From the NCBI GenBank assembly GCA_036417435.1, contig CM070901.1, positions 6,298,001-6,362,000 on the forward strand: a DNA stretch of 64,000 bases. The letters run 5' to 3'. Below the pieces are notes generated by a model that was given only the letters and a program-made list of their open reading frames with translations, was not told where the DNA came from and did no database searches. The stretch is from Inia geoffrensis (lineage: Eukaryota; Chordata; Mammalia; Artiodactyla; Iniidae). The stretch's first letter is position 1. Each line of letters starts with the position of its first letter. Below, piece by piece: positions 45,531 to 55,885 of the stretch. The position numbers and the translations under genes are program-made.

Positions 45531-45739
45531 TGGGGCTTCCCTGGTGGCACAGTGGTTGAGAGTCCGCCTGCCGATGCAAGGAATATGGGTTTGTGCCCCA
45601 GTCAGGGAAGATCCCACATGCTGTGGAGTGGCTATGCCAGTGAGCCATGGCTGCTGAGCCTGCGTGTCTGGAGCCTGTGCTCCGCAGTGGGAGAGGCCAC
45701 AACAGTGAGAGGCCCATGTACCGCAAAAAAAAAAAAAAA
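45531..45739 (+). mobile_element. CHR-2-type SINE in L1 ORF1
   Basis: GGGCTTCCCTGGTGGCAC start, diverged B box (GGTTTGTGCC), end CATGTACCGCAAAA with about 15 A. The target duplication AAAAATCAGCTGATA lies at 45516-45530 and 45735-45749. More CpG decay than the copy at 23603. Confidence 0.94.
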
Positions 45740-45749
45740 TCAGCTGATA

Positions 45750-46330
45750 ACTTTATGGGGATTCCCTTGTATGTTATTTGTTGCTTTTCCCTTGTTGTTT
45801 TTAATATTTTTTCTTTCTCTTTTATTTTTGTCAATTTGATTATTTTGTGTCTCGGCATGTCCTCCTTGGGTTAATCCTGTATGGGACTCTCTACGCTTCC
45901 TGGACTTGGGTGACTGTTTCCTTTCCCATGTTAGGGAAGTTTTCAGCTTTTATCTCTTCAAATATTTTCTCAGGCCCTTTCTCTCCATCTTGTCCTTCTT
46001 TGACCCATATAATGCAAATGTTGCTTTGGACATTGTCCCAGAGGTCTGTTAAACTGTCTTCATTTCTTTTTATTATTTTTAAAAATTCTGTTCTTTGGTA
46101 GGGATTTCTGCCACTCTGTGTTCCGGCTCACTTATCTGTTCTTCTGCCTCATTTATTCTGCTATTTATTCCTTCTAGCCTGTTTTTCATTTCAGATATTG
46201 TATTCTTCAACTCTGTTTAGCTGTTCTTTATTTTTTCTAACTCTTTTCTTAGAAATTCTTGTAACTTTTCTCTCTGTGCGTCCACTTCTTTCCCAATTTC
46301 TTGGATCATCTTTACAGTCATTACTCTGAA
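45750..46330 (-). pseudogene. L1 ORF1 relic
   Basis: Antisense ORF1: the complement around CCCAGAGGTCTGTTAAACTG (46038) encodes the LRDLWDNI segment, and TTTCCTTTCCCATGTTAGGG (about 45918) the ENFPNLGKE segment of the RRM region. Broken by several indels; no long frame remains. It continues left of the SINE to about 45300. Confidence 0.82.
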
Positions 46331-46359
46331 CCCTTTTCTAGTAGACTGCCTATCTCCAC

Positions 46360-47533
46360 TTTACTTAGTTGTTCTTTTGGGGTTTTATCTTGTTCCTTTG
46401 TCTGGAACATATTCCTCTGCCATCTCATTTTGTCTAAATTTCCATTTATATATTTATCTATGTAGAAGGTTAGTTACATATCTTGACCTTGGAGAAGTGG
46501 CCCTCTTTAGAGGATGTCCTATGTATCCCAGCAGTACACTCCTCTGTCATCACCTAAGGGACCAGCTGGTCTCAGGGTAGTTTCTGAACTGTGTTTACAG
46601 ATTCAGTTCCAAAGGCTGTGGGATTTTAGTTTTATTGTTTCTGGTGTCTGCCCCTGGTGGGTGAGTCTGGTCTAGAGGCTTGTGCAGGCTTCCTAGTGGG
46701 AGGGATCAGTGCCTGCCCACTGGTGAGTGGAGCTCTGTCTTGGCTGTTTTGTGGGCAGGGCTATGTCAGTGAGCATGTCTGGAGGTTGCTGTGGGCTCAG
46801 AAAGTCTTTAGGCAGCCTGTCTTCTGATGAGTGGGACTGGGCTCCCATCTTAGGTCATTTGGCCTGAGGTGTCCCAGCACTGGAGCTTACAGGCTATTGG
46901 GTGGGGCCAGATCTTTGTGCTAATGACCCAAGCAAGATGTCAGCTTTCAGATGAGTACCCAGGTTATGTTCATCACCCACTTTTGTGTCACCAGAGAGAG
47001 CCACAGTCACCCCTGCCTCCCCAGGAGACCATCCAATACCAGCAGGTAGGTCTGGCCCAGGCTCCTATGAAGTCATTGCTTTTGTCCTGGGTCCCAGTGT
47101 GCATTAGACCTTGTGTGCACCCTCCAAGAGTGGAGTCTCTCTCCCCCAGTCCTTTGGATCTCCTGTGATCAAATCTCACTGACCTTCAAGCCAAACGCTC
47201 TGGGGGCGCCTCCTCTCAATGCCAGATCCCCAGGCTGGGGAGCCTGACGTGGGGCTCAGAACTCTCATTCCCATGGGAGAACTTCTGTGATATAATTATT
47301 CTCCAGTTTGTGGGTAGCCCACCTGGGGGTATGGGATTTGATTATATCACATGTGCACCCTTCCTACCATCTTGTTGTGGTTTCTTCTTTGTCTTTAGAT
47401 ATAGAGTATCTCTTTTGGTAGGTCTTATTCTTTTTTTACTGGTGGTTGTTCAGCAGTTAGGTGTGACTTTTGTGTTCTCATGGGAGGAGGTGAGCTCAAG
47501 GTCCTTCTACTTCACCATCTTTTCTCGAGTCCT
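46360..47533 (-). promoter_or_regulatory. L1 5' UTR (internal Pol II promoter region), decayed
   Basis: About 1.2 kb, GC-richer than its surroundings, lying upstream of ORF1 on the minus strand. The extreme 5' end reads AAGATGGTGAAGTAGAAGG on the minus strand (about 47503-47521), containing AAGATGG, the YY1-type core known at the start of L1 promoters. Plus-strand frames here (46869-47168) and the minus-strand frame at 46988-47179 are incidental. Activity is not expected given its age. Confidence 0.82.
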
Positions 47534-47559
47534 ATGAATACTTCTTGACCCATGGATTA

Positions 47560-49480
47560 AGGTTATAATAGGAAGAGCAAAGTGAGGACCTGACCACTAC
47601 CTACCACCCTGTAACCCTATCCTTATGATAGAAAATAAGAAGACACTGTGTTTTTGAATGAATGCAGAAATTAAAACCACTATCAAATAAAAAACTCAGA
47701 GTGGTGGTCTCCATTCAATTATTCTATCCAGCCTCTTAATAGAACATATATATCATGATAGAAGTCAGTGGACTGTTGTAAACTTAACGAGGGTATAGCC
47801 TTTACTGAAGCTGTTCTGCTGCTGTAGTGTATTTACTGGTACAGAGCAATACTGTCACTAGGATTTACTTTGTGCCCATTCCTTTCTTTGAAATTTACGT
47901 TAGAGTCAGTTCTCTTTTATATGGCAAGGGCAACAGTACATTTTTACTGTATTGCCTCAGGACTATGATAATTCTCTTGCTCATAATTAAAATATTACCT
48001 GCTGGAAACTTGGTCATGGTCACTTTCTGAAAAGGTCCAAACTCTAGGTAACTTCACTTTCCTTACATTCTCCCTGAATATATACCAAAGGCATCCTCTT
48101 GACCTATGTCCAACTTAAAGAAGAGGAAAGAAATTTAGTCCAAACCCCATTTCATGATGCTCTGTGTTGGCATTAACTGGAAATGTGTTGCTGCCACATT
48201 ATTGCCATATCAGGGTAATTGCAAAGTATAGAGGTCGAGGACAAACCTTCTGGGAGATAGAGTGGCAATCACTAAACCTGGTCATCTACTGTCTATGGAA
48301 GAGAAGTAGTTGGAACTCATAGGCACTAACTTGTGTGCAGAGGTAAATGTGGACAGTTGTTCAGTCACCTGGCAAGAACAAACCTGAAGACTGATATTAG
48401 GTAAGTCTGACAGAGGGATATATAGGTGGATTTGTGTTAGTGCATACAAAATATGTTAGTCTTTACGCTTTATGTAAAGTTCAAGGGAAGGCAGCTGCCA
48501 CAGAGGAGATATTTAGCCACAGGTGAAGATGATACGTGCTGTGTGATTAGGTAGTGTCTCTCTTGTGTCATCTAAGTAGTTTTATAGTAAGTCCATAGAC
48601 AGGGTGGACAGAGTGACATGAATAAAGACTATGCGTTTTTCAAATAAAATTAAATCTCAGCAAACCATCTAGCTGTTGACACTCATGATGCCCAACCTGC
48701 CAGCAAAAAAGAAAGATGTTGAGCCCTTGATATTGCAAAGGGAACGCTGCCTGCTAACTGAAGTCTGGTCAGTTACATTAGAACAGTTTTGTACTTTGAA
48801 GGGTTCATCTATTCATCTTTACCAGAATTAATACGTATTCCAGACAGAGGATGCTTCTCTGGCTGTGATATCTCTATAGCATCATCATCTGAGTGCTTAC
48901 AGAATACGTTCAATATGTTGAACATGGTATCAAATACAATGTTGATTCAGGCTAAGGGGCATATTTTATACAAAAGAGTTGGTGCAGTGGGCTTAGAATC
49001 ACTGACATCACTAATAATTTCACATGCCCTATCAATGAGAAACAATCAGACTGATAGAAGATTTGCAGGCACATGTAAGTTTTAGGGGATGCACCTTAGG
49101 AAGTTCAGTGCTGCCTACCAGGAAACAACATGCACTGAATCATTTGCCAAAATATGGTAGCATGTTCCAGTAGCTACATTAAGTGGATCACTGAGCTGAG
49201 GGATTGAAGCAGGATATCTGATCATCACACCCACTGAGTCCTTTGAACTTTTGTTTCTCTTCACTGCAGCTTTAAGTTCTGCTATGAAAGATGTCCTAGT
49301 TTTCAAGGTGAAAATATTTCTACCAGGGGACATATTAATGGTGATGCTGAACTAGGAGCTGCAACTAACACCCATCCACTTAGGGCTCCCAATGCAGTTT
49401 GAAGTATTGGCAAAGACGAAGAAATCTAAGGTGGTTGGTGATGTGATGAAGGGGGTTTCTGCAGCAGAGGCTATAGCTTT
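47560..49480 (+). mobile_element. ERVL-type endogenous retrovirus, pol remnant
   Basis: A strongly decayed plus-strand retroviral internal region. Around 47890-48050 it matches the RT segment just before the catalytic YxDD motif. Around 48410-48470 it looks like RNase H/linker. Around 48795-48990 it matches the integrase core of ERVL (GTTCATCTATTCATC, then CTTACAGAATACG and CATGGTATC), and 49300-49440 matches the pol C-terminal region. All frames are broken; no env was seen, as usual for ERVL. LTRs at its ends were not recognised. Confidence 0.72.
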
Positions 49481-49489
49481 TATTTTTTT

Positions 49490-50270
49490 TAATTAATGTT
49501 TTTTCTGAAGTGTTCTGAGAGATTGAGATTGATCTTCACAGATATTCTGCTTGATTTAACTTGTACTTTCACAACTGGTAAAGAAGTATTCGAAAAGTGG
49601 TACCCCACTTTGCAGTATAGAACCCAGCAGAAGGGCACCATCAGATCTAAATACCACGAAGAATGAACTATATCAGACACATCTGTATTGTATCCTATGT
49701 TCTAAACCTTTCCTATCTGCTGAGCTTTTGGTCATGCTCAACCCTAGGTGCCCCCATAGGGACCAACTCTGTATAGCCCTTCCAGGCTCTGTCTCCTAAG
49801 GCTGATATCCAGAGTCTTTGGCTCCTTTCAGTTAATTCTGGACTCACATATATAATAGCACCATTTTTCAGAGGAGGGGACTAAGATACCATAGCAGGTG
49901 CCAGAGGGACCAGACAGCACTCCTCAGAAGTGTGAAGTTCATTCACCAATGAGTGACAGGTTGCAACAGAGTGTCACAGAGGAATGTCCTCTCCATTCTG
50001 TCCTCTAATAGACTACTCCAAAGCATAGTTTCAATAGTTTCAGTAGAGACTGCCCAGGGCCACCTCACATGGTCAGGGAGCAGTCATTGCTCTTCCTGAA
50101 GTGGCAGCCAACTGAATCACATACCACCAGAAACTTGCTTCTCTTCCTTCCTGGCCTCATAATATGGTCTCCTCCCTCACTCTGCCTTGGGATTGTACCT
50201 GGTTAAGGATTACCACTCAAGGTTTTGTTCAGATTCTGTTTTCTAGAGAACGTGGGTTAAAATTTAAAAA
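49490..50270. other. Unassigned, perhaps 3' part of the ERVL copy
   Basis: Moderately GC-rich sequence after the ERVL pol block (for example CTCCTCCCTCACTCTGCCTTG near 50172). It could be an LTR or untranslated 3' sequence of the provirus, but no TG...CA border or poly-A landmark was identified. Confidence 0.35.
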
Positions 50271-50286
50271 AAAGTATTCTAAATGA

Positions 50287-50730
50287 AACTGGGTCATTTT
50301 CAGAGATATGGATGGACCTAGAAACTGTCATACAGAGTGAAGTAAGTCAGAGAGAGAAAAACAAATATTGTATATTAGGGCATATATGTGGAATCTAGAA
50401 AAATGGTATAGATGATCTTATTTGCAAAGCAGAAACAGAGACACAGATGTAGAGAGAACAAACATATGGATGCCAAGGGGGAAGAGGGCTGGGATGAATT
50501 GGGAGATCAGGAGTGACATATATATACTATTGATACTGTGTATAAAATAAGTAACTAATGAGACCCTACTGTATAGCACAGGGAACTCTACTCAGTGCTC
50601 TGGATTACCTAAATGGGAAGGAAATCCAAAAAATAGGAGATATATGTATAGCTGATTCACTTTGCTGTACAACAGAAACTAACACAACATTGTAAAGCAA
50701 CTTTCTTCAATAAAAATTATTAAAAAATGA
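50287..50730 (+). mobile_element. L1 3' end, 5'-truncated
   Basis: Begins in the last ORF2 codons (ATGGATGGACCTAGAAACTG, CAGAGTGAAGTAAGTCAG), then the 3' UTR with AACATATGGATGCCAAGG, CTACTGTATAGCACAGGGAA and TGTAAAGCAACTTTCTTCAA, and a terminal ATAAAAATTATTAAAAAA. An imperfect 14-bp duplication of the form ARTATTCTARATGR lies at 50273-50286 and about 50731-50744. Confidence 0.9.
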
Positions 50731-50744
50731 AAATATTCTAGATG

Positions 50745-50855
50745 GGGGTAATCCCATCACAATGTACTTATATATCAGATCATCACATTACACAATTTAA
50801 ATATCTTATAAATTTGTCAATTATACCTCAATAATAAATACATTTTAAAAACTAC
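50745..50855 (+). mobile_element. Old L1M 3'-terminal fragment
   Basis: GGGGGTAATCCCATCACAATG, then ATATCAGATCATCACATTAC and TCAATTATACCTCAATAATA, the typical 3' end of old mammalian L1M copies. The younger L1 at 50287 inserted next to or into it. Confidence 0.7.
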
Positions 50856-51168
50856 CTTAAAGCTGTGGGTAAAACCACAACCTTTAATCTGCTTTATTGA
50901 GAGGGCAAGATAAGATGTAGTATAGAGGTAAACCTTAGTCTTTTATAGTCCAAGAAATAATGTCTAGTATTAAAAATCAAGACGAGTCAGTATAAACATG
51001 TTATTTATGAATAGGGAAGTCAATACCAGAAAAAAATTCTAAAAGACTTTGTAGTGAGACCACTGACTAGGGAGAAGTAGGGAAAAAGACTTTAGTTTTT
51101 CCATAAGCCATTTAGTATTACTTGACTTTTAAAAGTATATTCATGGTTTTTTTTGCCTAAATTAAAAA
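50856..51168. other. Unassigned DNA
   Basis: About 310 bases with no gene or nameable repeat. Confidence 0.5.
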
Positions 51169-51176
51169 AGTGCTGG

Positions 51177-51395
51177 GGGGGGCTTCCCTGGTGGCGCAGT
51201 GGTTGAGAGTCCTCCTGTGGATGCAGGGGACACGGGTTCGTGCCCTGGTCGGGGAAGATCCCACATGCAGCAGAGCGGCTGGACCTGTGAGCCATGGCCG
51301 CTGAGCCTGCGCATCCGGAGCCTGTGCTCCGCAATGGGAGAGGCCACAACAGTGAGAGGCCCACGTACCGCAAAAAAAAAAAAAAAAAAAAAAAT
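51177..51395 (+). mobile_element. CHR-2-type SINE
   Basis: GGGCTTCCCTGGTGGCGCAG start, A box intact, B box GGTTCGTGCC, end CACGTACCGCAAAA with about 23 A. The direct repeat AGTGCTGG lies at 51169-51176 and 51396-51403. The 81-107 codon frames over it are SINE translations. Confidence 0.95.
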
Positions 51396-51403
51396 AGTGC
51401 TGG

Positions 51404-52696
51404 AATTGTTAACAATTGTTAAAAAATTATCTTTCACTTCTTAGATGATTAATAGAGAACTCATCTTTATGATAAACTCATATAGGATAACTATAGGTTT
51501 AGCTTGAACTGAATGCATTTAACTATGCAACTAGACAGTAATAACTATCTAAAAATAAGCATACGACCTCTGGTTTTACCTTGAATCCAGTCTTTGCTGA
51601 ATAAACTATGTGACTTATCACTGGGAAAAAAGTGTACCTCTTTGTAATAAGGCACCTAGGTTGAATAACGGTCTCACCCTGGTTTAATTTATTTAAAAAT
51701 ATTTTATTTGTTTATACACACAGACACACACAGCATGATGTATGCAAATGGATGCAAGTGGATTCCAAATAGCCTTTGGTATTTGTGCTTTTCAGTTAAG
51801 TAGCTATTCTAGCAATGGCACACAGTTCATATAGTGCCATTGTCAATCATTGAGAAGAATAGCCTTTCACGTAAATATATTTTCCACATTATACCACCCA
51901 AGTCTTGTATTAGATAAAATGAATAAGATTGTAATTCTCTGTTCTTGACCTTTGTATGTGCTGTGAAAGAAATGCACTCTAAGATATATTTATCATTACC
52001 ACCATTATTATTCAAAAATGGTGTGACTGACAGGGCCAGTTCCCAAGTTATTTTTCTTTCAATCACAAGTTCTCATTCTTGACTCAGAGACAAAAATGTT
52101 ATGCAAAGTGAGATATTTGAAAGGTGAACAGTACATCTTTCTGAATATAAAAACTCTCGCACTGTAACATCTCAGAAAGCTACAAACTTCTCTGTTATTG
52201 GAGGTGCCTCTGAGGGGATAATAAGTTATTGCATTTATTTAAGGAAGGCAAGAGAGGGTACAAAATCTTTTCTGAATTTGTTATGAGACTTTCTGGGCGA
52301 CTGTGACATGGTTATATTCTTTATATACAGGAGTGTGGTGTCTCATGACTGTAATATAGTTGGTTAAAAACATAAAGCTTTCAAATGATTTTGTTGGATT
52401 CAGTAATAGTGCACCCACATTTTCTTTAATAGTAAAATCCTAAAATAATAGAACCTTAGTGTCTGAAGGCCATTCCTCAGTCTCTTCTTTCCCTGTCTAT
52501 CGTTTGGCATTTGCTTTTACTTTTCGATTGACAGCTTGCTGCATCACGACGGAAAACTTCCATGTTAGAATAAGTGTAGACAGAGATTAGCCTATGTAGA
52601 AGAAAAGAAAAAGATTAAGCCATCACTAACATATAACCATGATGAAATCTCATTAATTCACCTGAAGTAGAGGAAACATCCTAATAATTTGAAGTG
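51404..52696. other. Unassigned AT-rich DNA
   Basis: No gene or nameable repeat. A small palindrome (GTTAACAATTGTTAAC-like) is at about 51408-51421. The 79-codon frame at 51827-52066 on the minus strand shows no motif. Confidence 0.5.
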
Positions 52697-52708
52697 CAAA
52701 TTACTTTT

Positions 52709-52928
52709 TTCTTTTTTTTTTTTTTGTGGTACGTGGGCCTCGAGTCTCTCACTATTGTGGCCTCTTCCATTGCGGAGCACAGGCTCCGGACACGCTGGCT
52801 CAGCAGCCATGGCTCATGGGCCCAGCCGCTCCGCGGCATGTGGGATCTTCGCAGACCGGGGCACAGAACCCGTGTCCCGTGCATTGGCAGGCAGACTCTC
52901 AACCACTGCGCCACCAGGGAAGCCCTCC
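52709..52928 (-). mobile_element. CHR-2-type SINE with small internal insertion
   Basis: T-run at 52712-52725, then GTGGTACGTGGGCCTCGAGTC and the reverse complement of CHR-2, ending CACCAGGGAAGCCC. A perfect 12-bp duplication, CAAATTACTTTT, lies at 52697-52708 and 52929-52940. The A-tail-proximal part has an extra GAGTCT-like hexamer not present in the other copies. The 77-105 codon frames over it are SINE translations. Confidence 0.95.
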
Positions 52929-52940
52929 CAAATTACTTTT

Positions 52941-53340
52941 AAAGGAAGAGTTTCAATCATTCCCAGGGCATCCAACAATTAAAGCTAATATACAAATACT
53001 ACCAAGTAGAAATACTGCCAAACCCTATTTAAGGAACAAATAAGGCTCATTTTTAATTATAATTGGTATGCAAATCGTTGCTTCTAATTTAATTGAAAAG
53101 AGATTGTTACCTTAAGTAGAACATTTCTCCCTCATATCTTGTTTACATTATTTCCTTGCCAGGTCCTTTTTTTTTTTATTAGTGCAAAGAAGAAGTCTAC
53201 TCCAATGCTTGTCTGAATCAGCATAAAATCAGTTTAAAGTTATTCATAATAAAAAACTTAAAACATTAATTTTTACTTGTGGATTATGAGCCCATATTTG
53301 GGTGCTTTTGTTGATTAAATGTGTGTAAGCAAAGAGAAGT
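52941..53340. other. Unassigned DNA
   Basis: No gene or nameable repeat in about 400 bases. A T-run lies at about 53167-53179. Confidence 0.5.
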
Positions 53341-53500
53341 CACCTGGAGTTTGGACTTTTTCAGAAAGTGATCATGACCAAGTTTCCTGCAGGTAATATT
53401 TTAATTATAAGCAAGAGAATTAGAATATTCCTGAGGCAATACAGTAAAAATGTACTGTTGCCCTTATTGTATAAAGGAGAACTTACTCTAATGTAAATTT
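53341..53500 (-). mobile_element. ERVL-type RT fragment, inverted relative to 47.9 kb
   Basis: The reverse complement of this 160-bp block aligns end to end with 47891-48049 at roughly 90% identity by eye. Shared blocks include GGGCAACAGTACATTTTTAC and TTACCTGC, then GGAAACTTGGTCATG. It therefore comes from the same ERVL-type RT region. Similarity falls off sharply on both sides. It is non-coding now. Confidence 0.8.
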
Positions 53501-54925
53501 AGAAAAGAAATTCAGAGAGTAAAGGCATAGAGGATACTTCTTTATATCCTATAACAATATACATTTTCTTAAACAAATTTATTTTAAAAACTAATAAAAA
53601 ATCTAGCATGCAAGGTCAAGCTTAAATAAAAAGAACTTATTTATAATTGTTTAATATTTTCTAATGAGAAATACAAAAATTAGCTGCTTAATAATGCACA
53701 TGAATAAATGTTATACATTATAAACAAAAGCAAATGATAATAGCATTTAATTTCTTAGGAACTTTTTGAAATAGTGAAGCTATTCATCTTTCTGAGGGTA
53801 TATACATTTCCACTAAAAGGAAAAACTCATTCAAACAAAATTTGATTCCTGAAATTCACTGCTTGATAGAACAACATTTTTGTAAAATTTTTTGTTATAC
53901 TGTTTTGCTTAGTTCATAAAATAAACCTTTCAAATATATACAAATTAAGATTAAACCAAGAACACACACACATTTATATATTATATATTGTGTACATTTC
54001 CATACTTTTTAATTAAAAAGTTATTTTTGAAATTTAATGAAGTTACATAGATCTGTAACATCTTATTTCTGCTCTTGATTTACATTTGATAGTCTTGCCA
54101 CATCAAAATTAAATAAGAAGTTACATTCTTTCAGTATGCATATAGGCCATTTTGTATGTAAACATTTATTTCATCTGAAATTCTTTAGAGCATGTTATAA
54201 AAATTAATTGAATTTCATTGTTGTCTCCAAATAGCCAGTTGCTCACACATGTTGTAAAATGGTACATTTACTATACATTGCCATAAAAACTAAATTAAGT
54301 TTGTTTCAGAACAGTTTTTGACAACGGCTTATTTGTGTATGTTTACCACTGACTCATATTATTCTTGGTCACTTTATAATATACTTTAAATTTTTCTTTA
54401 GATAAGGTCAGCTCAGTTTTTATGTTGATAATTTTCTTGGCCTATTGTGAAATATTGATTTTTAGTGTTATTTAAAGGTATTTTATAAATGCTAATTAAT
54501 GTTTCACTGAGAATATCACTGTGAATAAATAAATTGATTATGTAACGTGAAGAGAATTGGCTTCATTCTGTCCAAAAACAACTGAATTCATCCTACCCAA
54601 AAGCAGGAACCAAAATAGAATAAGCTTCCATGTCTAGCAATGTGAAATTGATCTAAAGTTTTTGTTTTGGTTTGGCTTCAGGATTTTCAGAATCGTGCCT
54701 AGCCTTACAAAATGCATTGCAAAGATTCCCAACTGCTTATTCTTCAGACAAATTAATCTCATTATTTTGACCTTATCAAATTGATTCTGATTTTATATTG
54801 TAGAAGTACATGTATACATTATCTTTACTTCAGTATACTTTATAAAATGCACAGACTTGATGTGTGAACTGAAATGAGTTTTGAAAAATACATACAACAC
54901 TGCAATTGAGATCCTTAAGAAGCAG
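53501..54925. other. Unassigned AT-rich DNA
   Basis: About 1.4 kb without gene or nameable repeat; possibly single-copy sequence. Confidence 0.5.
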
Positions 54926-54929
54926 ATAT

Positions 54930-55640
54930 TTCCATATCCCCAGAAAGTTTTCTAATGTTTTCACAGTCAACACCCCTCCTAACCTCAGACCTGTTCTTGA
55001 CTTTCATATAGTGAGATAATTAAATACATATTGTTTGTGGCCACATTAACATCAGACTCATCTAGAAGATTATTCCGTGATGCCACGTATATCACAATGT
55101 TTTTATTTATTTCAGAATGTATCTCATAAATTTTCCAAAATATATGCATTTATTCTCCTCTCGACAGACATTTCAGTTATTTACAGTTTGAGTTACTATG
55201 AAAGAAACTGCTGCAAACATTTATGTATAAGTTTTGTGGAGACATGTTTTAGTTTTTCGTGGGAAAATAAGAGTGAAATTGCTGCATTATACTTACATTT
55301 TAAGATACTGCCAAACTTTTTTCATTTGATGTTATGGAATTTTATATTCCCTCAAGCTTGTTTGGGAGTTTCAGTTGTGCTACTCAGTTGACATATTGTC
55401 CTTTTTAAGTTTTGGCATTCCAGCAGGTGTGTAGTTATAGGTCACAGTCATTTTTAATTTCCATTTCACTAATGCATAATTATGTTGAACATCTTTTAAT
55501 GTGCACATGTGTGTGTATGTGTATTAGACATTCATGTATCTTGGGAAAGGTCTATAAAGATCCATCACCCATTTTTGCTGAAGTTTAGTCTTCTTGATAT
55601 ATTTTAGTTATATAATACACACGTGATATTTTTGGAGAGA
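54930..55640 (-). mobile_element. Ancient L1M fragment (3' UTR/ORF2 end)
   Basis: Antisense old L1: CTGCAAACATTTATGTATAAG, in shorter form GCTGCAAACATTTATGTA, then GAGTGAAATTGCTGCATTAT, AAGATACTGCCAAAC, CAGCAGGTGTGTAG and TTGAACATCTTTTAATGTGC, in the order of the ORF2 C-terminus read backward. Very diverged. The 104-codon plus-strand frame at 55077-55391 is a shadow. Confidence 0.65.
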
Positions 55641-55885
55641 TATATATTTATATACACATACCTAGGTATAAGTAATTTTTTCAGACCTGTGTGCTTTTTA
55701 AATTTTTTTAGTGTAATTTAAAAAAGCAAAATGTTTTAACAAGTACAAATTATAATTCTTATTCTCATTGTTAACAACTTTTGAATCCACCTAACAAATT
55801 TTTCCTACTCTAAATTCATGAAAATGTTCTCATATATTTTTTCTAAAAGTTTCATATTTTTATCTTTTATATTTTAGTTCAGACC

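Noticed and set aside
46869..47179. 99-codon plus-strand and 63-codon minus-strand frames in a GC-richer patch, resembling an exon
   Set aside because: The patch is the L1 5' UTR (continuous with ORF1 on one side and the L1 5' terminus on the other), which is non-coding.
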